Assembly: GCA_008921705.1 (NCBI GenBank)
Contig: VFFE01009203.1
Span: forward strand, 1,368,073-1,432,072
Source of the DNA: Burhinus oedicnemus
Lineage: Eukaryota > Chordata > Aves > Charadriiformes > Burhinidae
Length of the DNA stretch: 64,000 nucleotides
Direction of reading: 5' to 3'
Shown here: positions 37,491-50,439 of the stretch, piece by piece
Numbering within the stretch: position 1 is the stretch's first letter
Layout of the letters: every line of letters starts with the position of its first letter
Notes under the pieces: generated by a model
Seen by the model: only the letters and a program-made list of their open reading frames with translations
Told to the model about the DNA's origin: nothing
The model's database searches: none
Translations under genes and position numbers: made by a program

Positions 37491-39429
37491 CTTCTGAAAG
37501 TGTATGCTTTGGCAAATAGCACACATGTACAGATTTCAGCCTTGCCTCCTAGTTTTGAGTGGCAAAGGAGGCTTTTCCTGAGATCTGTGTCTGATCATTG
37601 CTTAAAAATTCACAGTCATCTCCTTCACTTACTAATTATTTTCTACGCATGCCTTACGTTTGACTCTATAACATCTGCTGAACCTAGTCCCCCTTCTATT
37701 GAATCTGTATGGAACTCAATCTATCGAAAAATACTGAGGGAGGGGGTATTTAATTATAATGACTTTCAAAACCAAATTCTCTCCCTATGAGTCTGCTTGA
37801 ACACTATAACCATCGTGCGTTCCTGGGCTAACAGAAATACCTGGCAATGTTTGCATAAGCAAAGAATGAGGCTCAATAAAAGTGTCACAGTAGGAACCTG
37901 TTAAGCTGCACTCCCACAGGTATTTGGGATTGCTTTGAAGTCATTCAAACTAATAACAGATAGATATACTGAACACCTGAACATTCATTTTGTATGTGTC
38001 ACTTTTGCAGATGCTTATGTGACTTACAGAAATAGTCACTTATTTTGTTTTTTCCTAATTCTATCAAAGATAGGATATTTGTTGTACTGTTTGTGGAAAT
38101 AGTTTCTAACTTTATGGAATTAGCTATCAGAACAAGCATTTGTAATATACACTTCAAAATTTAAGATTTATTTGCGTTTTAGTTTTTATTTTTATTCAAA
38201 TTTCATAGCCTACTTGTTCTTCCAAAAGCAGAACTGTGTCTTTAGCCATTTTTTTGTTTATTCTAAAAAAATTTTTACTCAGTGGGACCAATATCACCAG
38301 AAAAAATTGAAATGAATTCCATGAAATTACAAGACCTCAGTCTATAATTAAAGAATTATTTTGATAGCCAAGACTACCAAAATATTCATACTTTGCAGTT
38401 ATATTCAAGATTGACAACATACAGTGTGAATCCTGGCACTTCAGCCAAATACTGATTGTTTATTCTGTAACATAATTCACAGTTAATTCTGTAATGTGGT
38501 CAATGCTTTTGCTGGGAAATCACCTTTTTATTAAAGCAACCTTCAGTAACCTTTTGAATAGTCAACGTATGGTGCCTTTTTGTCAAGCTTTTTTCGGTAA
38601 AGCATTCCAGCTAAAGAGTAGAAGGAAGGACATAGCATTCATTTGCTTAGGTAGAAATCTACAAAGACCCATTGGCTATGCTAAGAAATCAGACTTGGCC
38701 ATCTGTCCTGTTAAACCTTCTGTTGTCTACTAAGCAGATTATTCAACTTATTCAGACTTCCATGTTATTCTCTCCTGAGAAGTATAGAAAACACACATCC
38801 ATCCATCCACACGCACACATACATATATATTAGTGGAAATCATGATACCGTATTATAGTACACAGTTGTAGTTTATGCTGGTATATTTTATAAGTAAGCA
38901 TAATACCAATCTATCTACAGCACTGGCACTATTTTTCTTAGCATTATTATGTTGAGGATATTCTTTTTTAGATTTTGTCATGCTTAATACTAAAACACAT
39001 TCCTATCTATACTCTTGAGCAGAACTGTGCAAAGGGTGGAAATTCCTTACAGATTGCAAGATTTCAAAATTTGACATCTTTCCATTTTGAAACAAACCAG
39101 ACATATTTTTCATTTTTTTTGCAAAAGAATTTTCTAGAGAGAAAGCTATTCTGAACTCAGAAAAAAGTTTCATTTTTCATAAAATCAACACATTTCATAT
39201 ACATTGTTATTTCTTAAAATAATGTCTTTCAAGAAATCAAAAATGTTGCAAAATATAAAAACAGACAGTCATGGTTTGCTTGAGTTTTTTCCAAGAAAAC
39301 AATTCAGATCAATTTGGTCAAATACTTATGACCTGATGAAACTGTAGTTTCCAATAGAAAATTGATGTCAGCAAAACCTCTCTGACCAACTGCATGTATT
39401 ACCTTTACATTGATTCTCTGAATTAATAC
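37491..39429. other. AT-rich intergenic stretch
   Basis: No gene recognised. A short CATC/CACA/TA microsatellite lies at 38790-38831. Confidence 0.5.
38790..38831. repeat. Short compound microsatellite (CATC/CA/TA)
   Basis: acacacatccatccatcc, then acgcacacatacatatatata: three short simple-sequence units in a row, about 40 bases in total. Confidence 0.8.
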
Positions 39430-41800
39430 CAGTGGAAAAGTGGATAAGGCCCTCTACATACAAGTAGAATCAGCCTCACATTCACAGGCCCTGGTTCTCA
39501 GGGGGGACTGCAACCTCCCTAATTTCTACTGGAGGGAAAACATAGCAGGACATAAGCAATCCAGAAAGTTCCTGGAGTGCATTAAACCATTAACTTCCTC
39601 CTCCAAGTTTCTGAGGTACCAACAAGGACATGTGCTCTACTGGACCTCATACTCACCTATGAGGGGTTCATTTGCTTATGTGAATATCAAAGGCAGCCAC
39701 AGCTGCAGCGACCATGAGATGGTGGAGTTCAAGATCCTGAGGGCAGGAAGGTGGGTAATAAGCAATCCTACAGCCCTTGACTTCAGAAAAGCAGACTTTG
39801 CCTTCTTCAAAGATCTGCTTAGAAGAGTCCTGTGGGATAAGACCCTCCGAGGAAGGGAGGGGCAGGGGGTGGAAAGCTGGTTAACATTCAAAGATCACCT
39901 CCATGACAGAGAGTTCTATCCCAACGCATATGAAGTCAGAAAAAATGCCAGGATGCCTGTGTGGATGAGCAAAGAGCTCCTGGCAATACATAGACATAAA
40001 AAGGAAGCATACAGAGGATGGGTAACCTGGGAGGAAACCAGAAACAATGTACAAGCATGCAGAAACCAAGTTATGAAAGCTAAAGTCCAAACTTAATTGA
40101 ATCTGGCCAGGGATGTCAAAGACAACACGAAGGACTTCTATAAGCACATAGGAGACAAAAGGAAGACTTGGGAAAATGTGAGCCCATTGCTCAACAAGAC
40201 GGGGGACCTGGTGACACAGGACATAGAAAAGGCTGAGGTACTCAGTGACTTCTTTGCCTCAGTTTTTACTAGCAAGACCAGCCTTCAGGAATCCCAGGTC
40301 CCAGATACCAGGGGAAAGGCTGGAGCAAGGAAGATGTACCCTTGGTGGAAGAGGATTGGGTCAGGGAATAATTAAGCAAACTGGACATGCATAAGTCCAT
40401 GGTCTGTTATGGGATGCACCCATCAGGTGCTGAGTGCTGAAGAATCTGGCAGATGTCATTGCAAGGCCACTCTTACTAATCTTTGATCAACCATGGCAAC
40501 TGGGAGAAGTGCCAAAAGACTGGAGGAAAGCAAATGTCCACCCGTATCTTCAAGAAGGGCAAGAGGGAAGACCCAGGGAACTACAAGCCAGTCACCTTCA
40601 CCTTGATCCCTGGGAAGGTGATGGAGCAGCTAATCCTGAAAACCATTTCCAGACACGTGAAAAACAAGAACATCTTCAGGAGTAATCACATAGGTTCATC
40701 AAAAGGAAGTTATGCTTGAACAACATGATAAACTTCTGTGATTAAATGACTGGCCTGGTAGACAAGGGGAGATCAGTAGATATTGTCTACCTGGACCTCA
40801 GTAAGGCCTTTGACACTGTCTCCCATAAGATCCTCATAGACAAGCTGTTGATGTATGGGCTGGATAAGCAGACTGGATTGAAAACCGGCTGGGTCCCAGA
40901 ACGTGGTGATTAGTGGCAAGAAGTCTAGTTGGAGGCCAGTCACTAGTGGTATACCCTAGGGATCAATACTGCATCCAGTCCCATTCAGCATCTTCATTAA
41001 TGATCTGGATGATGGGGCAAAAGTGTGCCCTCAGCAAGTTTGCAGATGACTCCAAACTGGGAGGAGTGGGTGTTGTGCCAGAAGATCATGCTGCAATGCA
41101 GAGGGACGTTGACAGGCTGGAGAAACGGGTTGACAGTAACCTCATGAAATTCAACAAGGAGAAGCACAAAGTCTGGCACGTGGGGAGGAACAACCCCAGA
41201 CACCAATATATGCTGTGAGACACCCAACTGGAAAGCAGCTTGGCAGAACCAAATCTGGGGTTCCTGTTGAACACCAGATTGAACACAAGCCAGCAATGTG
41301 CCCTTGTTGCAAAGAAAGCCAATGTTATACTCAGCTGTATTAGACAAAGTATTGCCAGCAGGTCGAAGGAGGTGATCCTTCCCCTCTGCTCAGCACTAGT
41401 GAGGCCACACCTGGAGTACTGTGTCCAGTCGTGGGCTCCCCAGTACAAGAGAAACATGGATATACTGGGGATAGTCCGATGAAGGGCCGTGAAGACGATG
41501 CAGGGTCTGTGAGGAAAAGCTGAGAGAGCTGGGACTGTTCAGCCTAGTGAAGGCTGAGATGGGATCTCATTAATGTATATAAATACCTGAAGGGAGGATG
41601 TAAAGAAGATGGAGCCAAGCTCTATTCAGTGCTGTCCAGTGACAGGATGTGAGGCAATGGACACAAACTGAAACACAGGAGGTTGCTCCTGAATATCAAG
41701 AAACATTTTTTTACTGTGAAGGTGAGCACTGGCACAGTTTTCCCAGAGAAGTTGTGGAGTGTCCCTCCTTAGAGATATTGAAAAAAACTCTTGAGCAGGG
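39430..41800 (+). pseudogene. CR1 ORF2 endonuclease-reverse transcriptase, broken (copy F)
   Basis: The endonuclease part retains SDH (SDHEMVEF, near 39708-39731) and has GDCNLP where GDFNHP is usual. A TAA at 40094-40096 replaces a glutamine codon just before [10 protein letters not shown]. The RT shows LDLSKAFDTVSH (about 40793-40828). A TAG at 40957-40959 sits in the GxPQGS motif. A one-base insertion follows in the run 'gcaaaagtg' near 41018-41022, and then an intact F-A-D-D (41039-41050). A TGA at 41216-41218, probably from CGA, and a TGA at 41480-41482 follow, then frameshifts up to the ancestral end near 41800. This is a clear pseudogene of an enzyme for CR1 mobilisation. The exact terminus is uncertain because the last 100 bases are shifted. 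Confidence 0.92.
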
Positions 41801-41870
41801 AGCTTGGACCAGAAGACCTCCAGAGGCCCCTTCCAACCTCAGCCACTCTATAATTCTGTGATTCTGTAAT
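39430..41870 (+). mobile_element. CR1 LINE copy F, 2.4 kb, ORF2 plus 3' end
   Basis: This plus-strand CR1 is truncated within the endonuclease at its 5' end (about 39430). It runs through the endonuclease C-terminus, linker, RT and 3' UTR ('ggaccagaagacctccagaggccccttccaacc', 41807-41838) to a tail of ATTCTGTG octamers ending near 41870. It belongs to the same subfamily as copy D by near-identical RT sequence and a shared stop codon, but lacks the large deletion of D. Copies D and F therefore form a 1-kb inverted repeat about 34 kb apart. Confidence 0.95.
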
Positions 41871-42248
41871 ATTTCTTCTTTGTTGTGTCAGAGACAATAC
41901 TATTTGTAGTTAGGGATGGTGATAAATGGAGGATCCCCATTCAAATACAGAACAAATGAAAGGAGCAGATAGATTGATGGATTTACTAAAAAATAAAAAC
42001 TGAGGTATACAGACTATTTCTTCAGATGTTAATATCTTATTTTTCTATAGGAGGACATCAATGCACACTATACCAACAAACCACTTTTTAGGAGTTAAGA
42101 TCAAGAATATCTTTATGCTGGTTGAACACGTGAACAGACCCAGGCTTCATATGGTTCCACTTAATCTCAGCTTTGTAGTACATGAGTGAAAAACTACCTG
42201 CAGAAATGTGATTCAACATGACACATGCTTTGAAGGATTGGCAGAGCT

Positions 42249-42273
42249 GGGGTGGGGGGGTTGGGGGGGAGGG
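42249..42273 (+). other. G-quadruplex-type G run
   Basis: Four G runs, GGGG (42249-42252), seven G (42254-42260), seven G (42263-42269) and GGG (42271-42273), are separated by loops of one to two bases. This satisfies the usual four-run G-quadruplex pattern. It lies about 40 bases upstream of copy G. Confidence 0.8.
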
Positions 42274-42315
42274 AGGATCACATCACTTCTGAAGATGATG
42301 GTCTAAGCAAGTCAT

Positions 42316-42869
42316 TATTATAATATCCCTCTACTCCGTTCTGGTGAAACCCCAGCTGGAGTACTGCGTTCAGCTCTGGAGCCCTCAGCACAGGAAAGAC
42401 ATGGACCTGTTGGAGTGGGTCCAGAGGAGGGCCACAAAAATGGTCAGAGAGATGGAACACCTCTCCTATGAAGACAGGCTGAGAGAGTTGGGGTTGTTCA
42501 GCCTGGAGAAGAGAAGGATCCAGGGAGACCTTATGGCAGCCTTTCAATACTTAAAGGGAGCTTACCAGAAAGACGAGGACAGACTTTTTAGTAGGGCATG
42601 TTGTGATAGGACAAGAGGTAATGGTTTAAAACTAAAAAAGGGTAGATTTAGACTAGAGATAAGGAATAAGTATTTTACAATGAGGGTGGTGAAACACTGA
42701 CACAGGTTGCCCAGAGAGGTGGTAGATGCTTCATCCCTGGAAACATTCCAGGTCAGGTTGGATGGACCTCTGAGCCACCTCATCTAGTTGAAGATGTCCC
42801 TGCTCAGGGGTTGGACTAGATGACCTTTAAAGGTCCCTTACAACCCAAACTATTCTACGATTCTATGAT
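42316..42869 (+). mobile_element. CR1 LINE copy G, 3' end fragment
   Basis: This is a 5'-truncated plus-strand CR1 of about 550 bases. It encodes the ORF2 C-terminal block from [24 protein letters not shown] through RFRLEIRNKYFTMRVVKH. There TGA at 42698-42700 replaces the tryptophan codon, and the frame then resumes as RLPREVVDA. The UTR contains a perfect 14-base palindrome GACCTTTAAAGGTC (42822-42835), and the tail is ATTCTACG-ATTCTATG ending near 42869. It is in the same group as A, C, H, L, N and O. Confidence 0.95.
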
Positions 42870-44308
42870 AAACTACTACCACACAATTCAGAGACAACCA
42901 AGGAAGTTCTCAAGAGCTGGTGACAGACTTTGGGCAGAAAGAGACCATAGGAAGGAGGTCAACCTCTCTTCCCTGAGGAGGCAGAAGAGTGCTTTTGTGT
43001 ATTAGTTTTAGTTCAACAATAGAAATCGAAAGGAATAGCTGGCAGCAACCAGCTCAGTATTGATAATAGTATTTATTGTTGCTAATAAAACAAGTACGCC
43101 TGTCTGTCCCTGTGCTACGCAATTCCCAATCACAGTTTCTTCCATAGCTTTCCTGACTTCCTCTGAGAAACCAACCCTTCAGCTCTCTGTGAAAGAAGCT
43201 AAAGAGTGGTTTATTTTTGCACGCCGTAGGCTCTCCAGTGGCATTGCAAAACTTCTGAGAATAGACTTTTAAGGAAGAAAAGATAAATGTGGACTCTTTG
43301 ACTACAAGTGGTTTCAGGGAATGCAAGTTTAATAGTTTACATCCGAAAACCATTTTGTAGCGTCTGAGTCAGAATTTTTGGGTTGATTTCTTAAGGTATA
43401 CATACATGCATGTGTGTCTGTATACATACATGCCAAACCCTCCCATTCTGTGATTCTGTGTATGTATATATATACATACTTACTATTGTAACAAAAGAGG
43501 ACAGGAACAAACTGCCTCTTAATCAAGGGGGTGTTTGGGGGTTTTTTTTGTCAGTTTTCTATAACAGCAGGGATCTTGCTGAATTTGACAAGCTACTTAA
43601 CGTGAAATATGCTCTATCTGTTAATGCCAAGATTCAGTGTTGTTATTTCAAATGCATATCACCTAAGTTTCATTTTGATTTGCTTATAAAATCTGCATAA
43701 ACACGATGTTTATAGTCAAAAAGACATGAGTTCTTTAATAAGAGTCTAAACAACTTAGATTAAATCTAACTGAACATCCAAAGGAACTTGATATTGGAGA
43801 CAACCTTTTAGCAGCTCAAGCATAACTTTGCCTTTGAAGAAATAGCTTATAACTAACGATGGCAGGATGACTTCTCTTCCAGAGCAGTTGCTAAAACTCA
43901 TAGCTCTTCTGTTCCATAATTTTACATATTTTGTTATAGTGGCAAGGTCACTTTCTAGAAAACGGGATAAGGAAAAGACTCACAAAACATCTTAAATTAC
44001 TATCCTTCATTAGAAGAGATAGTATTCCCTGGAGAAGTTTCCCAAAAAAGAGAGCATTCCTAGAAGTTTCTCTAAGAAATCAGCCAGCCCTAAGAGTTAT
44101 ATAATCTCCCATATGCAGGCATTAAAAAAAAAAAAGAACAAACAAAAAAATGCAGCTATAAGTCAGTGCTGCTTCATGCAGTGACTCCAGATCTTCCTGT
44201 GTCCCAAGTTTCTATTACTGCTTTACATCAGAGCAATGGCTACTCTTCTGTTTGTTGCTCCTTTATACCATCTTACTGCAGCTCACATGTTTTGCCATGC
44301 TAAGTAAA
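42870..44308. other. Intergenic stretch between copies G and H
   Basis: No gene recognised. A CATA/TATG microsatellite is at 43396-43481. Inside it, 'attctgtgattctgtg' (43445-43460) looks like a detached CR1 tail. An A-rich run lies at about 44125-44150. Confidence 0.5.
43396..43481. repeat. TATG/CATA microsatellite with CR1-like octamers
   Basis: Interrupted catacatgcatg and tatgtatatatatacatac simple repeats flank two copies of the octamer ATTCTGTG, the tail unit of CR1. No CR1 body sequence is visible beside it. Confidence 0.75.
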
Positions 44309-44405
44309 TCATAGAATCATAGAATAGTTTGGGTTGGAAGGGGCCTTTAAAGGTCATGTGAACCAACCCCCCCTGCAATGACCAGGGACATCTTCACCTA
44401 CAAGA
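44309..44405 (-). mobile_element. CR1 LINE copy H, 3' terminal fragment
   Basis: About 97 bases of CR1 3' UTR and tail on the minus strand. Two octamers (tcatagaatcatagaat) lie at the left, then 'gtttgggttggaaggggcctttaaaggtc', then 'tgcaatgaccagggacatcttcacctac'. No coding sequence is left. It faces copy G tail to tail, 1.4 kb away. Confidence 0.93.
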
Positions 44406-47400
44406 ATCATTCGTTTTGAAATAAGGTTGCAAAAAAATTTCATTTCACCTACAGCTAGACCCAGGGACAGCTTATTTTTCAAGAAGATATTTTGTGGGAC
44501 CAGAAATTATCTGCCAAACTGGATCAAATTCAGCTAGAACAGTCAATCCAATACAAGAAATAAAGGAAAATTCGAAACATCTCAGCTTTTATTGACAATG
44601 CCATTCTTGTGGTAAGAATTGTCAATACTTTTTGCAGAGGAAAATTCAAATCAGACCATATTAAAGCAGCTGGCATCGGTCAAACAAAATACATTTTTTA
44701 ATCCAAACAATATATTTTTTTTTAATCAGAAAAAAAAGGGGATTTTTTTTAATATGCTTTTTCTGTGTATTGTGGTGGGGTGGGGAGTTACGTTTCCAAT
44801 TGACCTGAAACTAATTCTGATTTTCCCTCCATTTTTTTGGTTCAGCCAGCAAACTTACAGCCTTTAGAGAATCTAAAATGATTCCTGTTTTTTTTCTGAA
44901 TGCACAAATCAAATTCTCTTAAATCATTTTCCAGTATTGCAGGTGTGAAAAGGTGTTGTAGCAACAGCAAACATACCAAAAAATTTTGCTACATTTCTCC
45001 TTCTGGACAGCTTTCAACGTTTTGATCCACTCTGCTTGTCAGGAACAAATGTGTAATTTTCACTGAGGAATATATCCATTATTTAGGCTCAGGAACCCTT
45101 TTTTAGGGTTTTTAAGGTGGAACCCTTTTTTACTTTTTCAGGCTCAAATGTGTGAACACAGGATCAGAAAGGGACTCCAGCTCTGACAAGTCTCACTTCT
45201 CAGGCAACAAGCAGCTCAACTCTGCTCTGTTTTTGTGGACTTCTTATCACACGGATCACCGCAAGTTCCTGCCGTTTGTGCCATGAATGCTGTGACTCAC
45301 ACTGGCCACATGTTCCCTCAACACCCAACAACCCCCAAAACATATTTCATGGCATGTTTGATATTAGCATTTCGGCTGTTTGTTTGTTGGAAGCTTGTGT
45401 GGTTTACTTTTTATTCCTGTGGTTGGTCTGAAGGTTGTCTCTGTTCCTTCTCTAACTACGCATACTTTTATGTGCTTATGTTCGAAAACTTGAGGTCCAA
45501 GCAGGTCTTGGGGAGGTTCAAATGATTATTTCTTCCTGAACAAGTTTATCCCACAGCCTCTGGGTCTCAGAGAAGCCTCTGCCCCCCACAGGGGGAAAAG
45601 TCCTTTTGGATGGAGCCTGAAGGACTCTAGCTCTTAATATAATTGCCTTCCTGAAGCTTTTAGGGGTCTTTTACAAAATTTTGGTCTTAGGCAATGGATG
45701 ACTTCAAAATTGAGACAAAGACAATTGTGAGGCAGGAAGTAATAATACATATTGTTGACTATCAGGTAATTTTAGTTAAAAAGTCACTGAAGATGGACTG
45801 AAGATATGGGATGCAGTAGAGTTCAAATCATTAGCAAGTGTGAATAAATTTGAATTCCATGAAAAGAGAGAAAACTTTAAGTCAGGTACTCTAAAAACCA
45901 TGCAAATAAATGCTTTGAGACAGAGAAATTAGAAAACATCCAAACTCTAAAAATCTCATCTTTCCCTTTCATTTTTCCATACTTGATCCATCTTTCCTCT
46001 CCAGGAATAAATAGTCTACACAATGAAATGTTTAACAGTAGAAACCATTTCTCTCTTATATTCCTTTTTAATTCCTTAGCATACTTTATATCATTATTTA
46101 GCCTGAGAGGTTATTACTGAGGAAAAAACAACTTTTCAGTGTAGAGGCACTATATTTTTAAGTGTTTTTTTCTTTCTGCTGGGAATTATCAGGATAAAAC
46201 TACTTTGATTATTCTTTCTGTATAATCTATTACCTAAGAATATCCTTTATTTTCCTCAGTTTAACACTACTGATTTCTAGAACTCTTCAATTTCTCTAGA
46301 AATATTTATAAAAGAATAAATAAAGTAGGTATAATCTTCTTCAATAGAATCACTCAAAACTGAAGAATTTAAAATGTAAATAAATAGTCTTTCAAGTAGG
46401 CTTTATCTCTTTGGACTTTGGAAAGCTCTTTTCTTGTTCTATCAGAACATTTTTCAAGCTCTGCAAGATACACTGTGTATTACAAATAATAGGCCATTGG
46501 TATACACTGTATAAACTATTCAAATTTTTTAGTTTAAAAACCAGCTGCAGTGCCAGATGATTTTGCTTTGTCAGACATGACCATCTCACTGATACTGTTC
46601 TACCTGTACAAGGGAGTTATTGTGGTATTGCTGGCCAGGCACCTAATTTTTGTTATCTTAATCACTAGATAAATCATGAAAGTTCAAATCCCAAAGAGGA
46701 AAAATAAATTTGCCTGGAGGAATGTGGATGTCCCACAGAACGTTTCTGGAAACCAGTATTTTTCTTGAACTGCGAATGATCTAGATTGCTTTTAAAGAAG
46801 GTAAAATTTTGTTATTAAAGTTTGATGTTTTCTATACGAAATCTTTTGCAACATGTGAGTAGATTTAAACTAAAAATAATAGGAAAGAATTAAGAAAAAC
46901 CTTTGCTTTATAGGATAGCTTAAGGTTCTGATGGCATATTTCCTCATTCCTTTTTGCTGCTAAGCAAAACTGCATTGTAGTCTTTCTCCTTTTACCACTG
47001 CAAAATCTTTTCTAAAATGTAAATTTCTTATGAACTTAATTGTCTTGTAAAAAACCAAAGTAATAACTACAAGCCACAGCTGTTCACAATTGAAGAGAGG
47101 CTTCTGGAGATACTCGCATCTATTTTGAACATGTAACTTCTCATTTTGACAAAGGGGAGATTCTCTCTTCTCCCCATACTGTAGTTGTTCACATTCAGTA
47201 CTGCTGGCAAGAAGGTCCAGAGTTGGGCAAAAAAAGTTGCTGAGGGAAAAAGGAAGCCCATAATTTTTACAAATACCCTTTGCATTATAGTAACAAATAC
47301 TTCTAGGAAATATTTCCTACAAAGCGTGACTCTCAGTAACAAGTGCTATATATATTTTCCAAGATACACTGTCAAAGAAAAGACTATGAAAGCATAAAAC

Positions 47401-50400
47401 TAGGTAGAACTTATGTAAGCTGCCTTTATGATTCATTATAAACACATTTGGGTGTTTTACGATCAGGAGTGTTACCACCTTCAACATTTCTGCCCAGTTT
47501 TTGGGTAACATAGAGCAGAACATCTCCTGGAATTTCCTGGATATCTTGTTGAATAAAGTAAGTAATAAAAGAATGACAATGTATAGTTAAATCCTTCCAA
47601 TAGCACGTGAATAAAAATCATTGAATATATCTCTTAACATTCAGGAAATTCTCAAGCAAAATTTTTATAGTCTGTCATTGTAAGTAATAAGTTTGAAAAG
47701 TTGCATTAATAACAAATTGTGAATCAGTTAATAGTTTTAGCTATAGACTCTGAACTTGGGTGCAGAAAGAGACCATGCAGAAAAAGATGTAAGCAATATT
47801 TTCAGAAATGTACACTTTTCAATATGTCAAGATGCATTTTGCATGCCAAAAAAGTTACTTAATCCCTGCCCATGATAAAATGTGAAAAATATTAGCAGTA
47901 ACGACCCATCATTGGTGGTATAAAAAATAATAATAAAAACAGGTAACAGAAAACTGATTCTCTTGCTTTAATCTGAAGGGCTTTCTCAGGACTTCTTCTG
48001 AGTTGGAATCCATATTCTATGTGGATCCACAAGTGTTTCTAACTGATTTCATAGGGGAGTCCCCAGAAACAGGCCCAATCAAATGCAGAATACATGTGAA
48101 TTTAACATCATTTGTACCCTCACCTCACTACTATTCTGTCCTACCCTGTGGAGCAAAAGAACTGATGCTGGGCCGTTGGCACCAGTGCAATCAAACCAGT
48201 TATTGGAAATACATGTCTTCCCAAACCATACTTCCGTAAAGCTGAGCCCTGCTCTCCACCCTGAGCTCAGCAAGCACACCTTGCTCATTCTTCCTCCCTT
48301 CTTCCCACTTTCAGAAACATTCAGCGCTGGGATGTAAACCTTTTCCAAATTGGGTAGCATAGGATGAGAAAAGTATACAGGGAAAATAAGTCAGTCTATG
48401 ACTTTTTTCCTATGGCTGTAAACAGTATATGTATTCTTCTGCTTTCAAAGAGATTTTGCTCTTAGTTAAGGGAATATTTTTATCTGCCACACTCTCTGTG
48501 TAGGGAGGTTTCATATTCTCTTCACTTCAGGGTTGTCATGAATGAGATTTCTTTTTTTTCTTTTTTTCAGTTAGCTCCAGGAAGTCTCCTTGTCATTGTG
48601 TTGAGCAAGCCCCTTGCTGCAGGAGAGTAGGTCTAACCCAAAAATCTGTGTTACGCTCACTACAGCTGCAAAATAAAGGGCTGTGATGTCTAGCACTATG
48701 GTAGCTTTAGTAGCTATCATCGTTTGGGATTTACCTCTCAGCCCTCACCGGTGAAGCTGAGACACCTGAACCTTTTCACTGGCTTAACTTTTTACCTTAT
48801 AAGCTTTCCTCTTTACGGACTACTTCTTTGTATATGGCAACCTGCCGAATTCAGCCCTAATGGAAATCATGTGGCTTCCACTGTGGTTCAACGGATGTTT
48901 CCCTTGGCAGCTTCTCTGATGTAAACAGTTCTCTCCGCCCTTGCCCAGAGGTATTCCTGCTTGCTCCCATGCCATCCCCCTCAGTTCTACTGTACAGCTG
49001 TTTGTGGGACTGTGAGATGAACTAAATCAAGGAACAGATTAAAAAGACCCAAGGGTAAAAATAATCTCGGGTTTTTTTTTTAAGATATTTTTGCTCAGAA
49101 TGAGCTGACCAATATGTGTGTGATGAATTAGCAAATCATGTTTGCCACATGAGATGATAAACATCTCTGATGACACAAATGAGGAGATGATAGAGACAAG
49201 AATATGCATGGGGGCAGGGGAGGTGGACAGGAACAGTTTAAACCAGCTTTGCTGCTAGGAGGAGAATCTGTGGAACCAGGGCCTTGCTGCCACTGTAAAA
49301 ACAACAAAAAAATATTTTCAAACCTTACTTTTGAACGCCATCCATTTTGTGACTGGTGAGAGCAAGGGCCTCTGTTTATAACACTACTTACAGAACTAGT
49401 GTTTAATACATCAGCAGCTTGGCAGGATTCATTTTGTGGTTATCTTTCTTTGAGGGAGCGTCTGGCTCCATCAACTGCTACCCAGTATAATGAAACATCA
49501 GACTTATCCAAATCATGTGAGTTTCAGATATGTGTCATGAAAAGAGTCCAACACTTAGGGCTGTTTGGTTGGATTATTTTCTCTTTTTACGCCACTGCGC
49601 ATATTTATTTCATTAGATTTATCTTTCTTCCATTTTCTTTCTCTTCATGACTGTAGGTTCTTAAAAGTTCCAGATGAAGTGTCATCAGATAATATTTAGA
49701 AAAAAGTCTTTTTATTTCTTAGCATTGGCTCTATATTTAACTTTCTGTATATGTGGAATTGAAGTAGACACTAGCAAGAACTCTGGCAGGCAAACTTGTA
49801 TTGCCAAGGAAATAGATATGACATGACTGAAGTCTGAGTCTTCTGAATCTCTCATTTCTATTACTTCTCAATCTGAGCTGAAGATTGTTGCGTTGGAAGA
49901 ATCATCTGAAACAGACATATTTTTTGCACTTACAAGGGATCACATGCAGAATGTAAATTATAATACACTGATCAGTGCCAACCATCTTAACATCAGCAAA
50001 TGCAGTCAGTACAAACACCAGTCTAATATTTGCAAATTACTTCTACTTTTAGAGTAGCTGAAACTGGATTCATAGTCTGCACTACACTGAACTTTGTGAT
50101 TCAGACTTATTTTTAGACAAGTGAGAATGTAATAACAATAGAGAACTGTTTGCTCTACATCTTCTACTTCAAAGGGGGAATATTTTATTTTTTTTAAAAT
50201 TACTACTTCACTCCAGTTGTCTGAAGTCTGTTTTGCTTTTGTCTTTAGGTGCCTTGAACAAGTCCAAAGTTTCACAACTTTGTAATTTAAAAAATGGTTT
50301 CCTCTTCTCAAAGCTGTGTTTGCATAACCCACAAAGTTAAAAAACCAATGTAATCAAAGATGAGCCAAATCAGTTGATATTTGTCTCCCTGCAAGAAAGA

Positions 50401-50439
50401 GAGGACAGCTACCAGCTGAATGCACATTCCAAAGTGCAC
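44406..50439. other. 6-kb AT-rich intergenic stretch
   Basis: No gene or identifiable mobile element was seen. The longest frame (45235-45525 plus, 96 codons) has no domain I recognise and no splice context that would make it an exon. Low-complexity T and A runs are common (for example 44711-44752). Confidence 0.5.

Noticed and set aside
45235..45525. 96-codon plus-strand frame, cysteine- and aromatic-rich
   Set aside because: No domain, no clear exon borders and no second frame nearby to join.
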